Below are positions 62,762-64,000 of a DNA stretch of 64,000 nucleotides, piece after piece. The DNA is taken from the NCBI RefSeq assembly GCF_014635345.1, contig NZ_BMCU01000002.1:1-64000 (forward strand), written 5' to 3'. The stretch is from Rhodococcoides trifolii. GTDB lineage: Bacteria > Actinomycetota > Actinomycetes > Mycobacteriales > Mycobacteriaceae. Under the pieces are notes generated by a model. That model saw only the letters and a list, made by a program, of their open reading frames with translations. It was not told the origin of the DNA and made no database searches. Both the position numbers and the translations under genes were made by a program. Position 1 is the first letter of the stretch. The number at the start of each line of letters is the position of its first letter.

Positions 62762-64000
62762 ATGGCCGAAGCCGCTGTCGCCGTGGCGACCTCCAAACGT
62801 CAGGTCGCCGCATGGGGATTGTGGGACTGGGGATCGGCCGCATTCAACGCCGTGATCCTCACCTTCGTGTTCTCGGTCTATCTGACCGACGCGGTGGGGG
62901 ACGACCTCCCCGGCTCCGTCTCGGCGACGAGCTGGTTCAGCTGGTCGGTCGGCATCGCGAGCGTGTTCGTCGCGTTGCTCGCACCGCTGACCGGACGCCA
63001 GCAGGACAACAGCGGGACCCGAAAGCGCTCGCTGTTCGTACTCACCGCGCTGACCGTCGCCACCATGGCCGGCTTGTTCTTCGTCCGCGACGACTACCAC
63101 TACCTCTGGCTCGGACTCGTCCTGCTGGGACTCGGGTCGATCTTCTTCGAACTGGCGCAGGTGCCGTACACCGCGATGCTGCGTCAGGTGTCGACGCCGG
63201 ACAACATCGGTCGAGTATCCGGCTTCGGTTGGGCCATGGGCTATTTCGGCGGAATCGTGCTGCTGCTGATCTGCTATCTGGGGTTCATCGTCGGCGACGG
63301 CGACACCCGAGGTCTGCTCGGCATCACCACCGACGGTGGTCTCAACATCAGAGTCGTCGCGCTCGTGGCCGCAGTGTGGTTGGCGGCGTTCGCGATTCCC
63401 GTGTTCTTCGCCGTCCCCGAGTTGCCGGCGACCGCTGCGAAGGTCAAGCGACCCGGCATCGTCGAGTCGTACAAAGCGCTGGGCCGGGACCTGAAAGAAC
63501 TGTGGCGCGCTGATCGCCGCACTGTCTACTTCCTGTTCGCGAGCGCGCTGTTCCGCGACGGGCTCGCCGGTGTGTTCACGTTCGGAGCCGTTCTCGCGGT
63601 GTCGGTCTACGGCATCGGATCGGCCGACGTCCTGTTGTTCGGTGTCGCCGCCAACGTGGTCGCAGCGATCGGGGCAATCCTTGCGGGACGGATCGACGAC
63701 CGGGTCGGGCCGAAAAAGGTCATCGTGTGGTCGCTGACGCTCATGATCGTGGCCGGGTTGATTTTGCTGGCCGTGTCCGGTCCCACGATGTTCTGGATCT
63801 TCGGACTCATGCTGTGTGTCTTCGTCGGTCCGGCGCAGTCGTCCGCCCGCACGTTCCTGACTCGCATCACCCCGCCAGGACGCGAAGGTCAGATGTTCGG
63901 GCTCTACGCGACGACAGGGCGGGCCGTGTCGTTCCTCTCGCCGGTGCTCTTCGGATTCTTCGTGTTCATTTTCGACGCCGACCGAGCCGGGATTCTCGGA
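62762..64000 (+). CDS. UMF1/Atg22-like MFS permease, 3' end outside the window
   Basis: The first 413 residues have about eleven helices. The start AAWGLWDWGSAAFNAVILTF and the loop LTGRQQDNSGTRKRSLFVLT, with FFELAQVPYTAMLRQVSTPD and SGFGWAMGYFGGIVLLL, are typical of the UMF1 (Atg22-like) MFS group, whose substrates are largely unknown. The frame is open at the window end. ATG 62762 lies after CTCCAGGA. It is divergent from the PadR-fadH operon and likely regulated by the same operator. Confidence 0.88.
   Translation, partial: MAEAAVAVATSKRQVAAWGLWDWGSAAFNAVILTFVFSVYLTDAVGDDLPGSVSATSWFSWSVGIASVFVALLAPLTGRQQDNSGTRKRSLFVLTALTVATMAGLFFVRDDYHYLWLGLVLLGLGSIFFELAQVPYTAMLRQVSTPDNIGRVSGFGWAMGYFGGIVLLLICYLGFIVGDGDTRGLLGITTDGGLNIRVVALVAAVWLAAFAIPVFFAVPELPATAAKVKRPGIVESYKALGRDLKELWRADRRTVYFLFASALFRDGLAGVFTFGAVLAVSVYGIGSADVLLFGVAANVVAAIGAILAGRIDDRVGPKKVIVWSLTLMIVAGLILLAVSGPTMFWIFGLMLCVFVGPAQSSARTFLTRITPPGREGQMFGLYATTGRAVSFLSPVLFGFFVFIFDADRAGILG

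Overview
The window reads as chromosome of a mycolic-acid actinobacterium, most likely Rhodococcus or a close Nocardiaceae relative. Support: high GC, frequent GTG starts, leaderless-type promoters, and the orn / DUF853 / mycolate-reductase trio at 56.9-60.1 kb in the same relative arrangement as M. tuberculosis Rv2511-Rv2510c-Rv2509.

Left (1-3.0 kb): the N-terminus of a uracil-DNA glycosylase-like gene; a geneless stretch with two CsoR-type operator-like palindromes; and a minus-strand operon of a tandem-DUF302 lipoprotein, an ECF sigma factor and a zinc-type anti-sigma factor. A SigL-type promoter (TGAACC-N16-CGTACA) precedes the operon, which suggests autoregulation.

Accessory region (3.2-37.8 kb): nested mobile DNA. 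(i) A Tn402/Tn5053-type transposon (tniA-tniB-tniQ) has one clear end at 9986-10010, which cuts off the 3' part of an MFS exporter gene. The usual serine resolvase is not seen; beyond tniQ lie a tyrosine recombinase, broken by one extra base in a 6-C run, and a recombinase-like partner without catalytic residues. (ii) Between tniQ and the recombinase is a 325-bp TGT...ACA miniature element with seven internal repeats and a 5-bp target duplication. (iii) A 958-aa unclassified P-loop ATPase diverges from a second catalytically dead recombinase-like gene, followed by a truncated primase-polymerase-like gene. (iv) 17.2-31.1 kb is a minus-strand conjugation module (coupling protein, VirB4-like ATPase, SCO6880 protein, VirB6-like protein, cell-wall hydrolase, cutinase, accessory membrane and secreted proteins). 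No relaxase is visible. (v) Divergent from it is a plus-strand cassette: two or three HTH regulators, an ImmA/IrrE metalloprotease, an MAB_1171c-type membrane protein and a stand-alone CYP102-like P450. A phage-type integrase follows, next to tRNA-Lys(CUU). This looks like an integrative conjugative element in tRNA-Lys whose left attachment site I could not find.

Right (37.9-64 kb): conserved chromosome. It holds Bcp peroxiredoxin, a NarL-type two-component system, SARP and large LuxR regulators, a diguanylate cyclase, a cyclase-family protein, a molybdate operon (TOBE/HTH regulator-modA-modB-modC), a TetR gene with matching operators at its own promoter and before a membrane molybdopterin oxidoreductase, two envelope enzymes (L,D-transpeptidase, M23 peptidase), tRNA-His, orn, a HerA-like ATPase, cmrA, a 2,4-dienoyl-CoA reductase under a PadR regulator, and a divergent MFS permease running off the end. 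The molybdate uptake genes sit next to a molybdoenzyme, and the envelope genes form a second theme.
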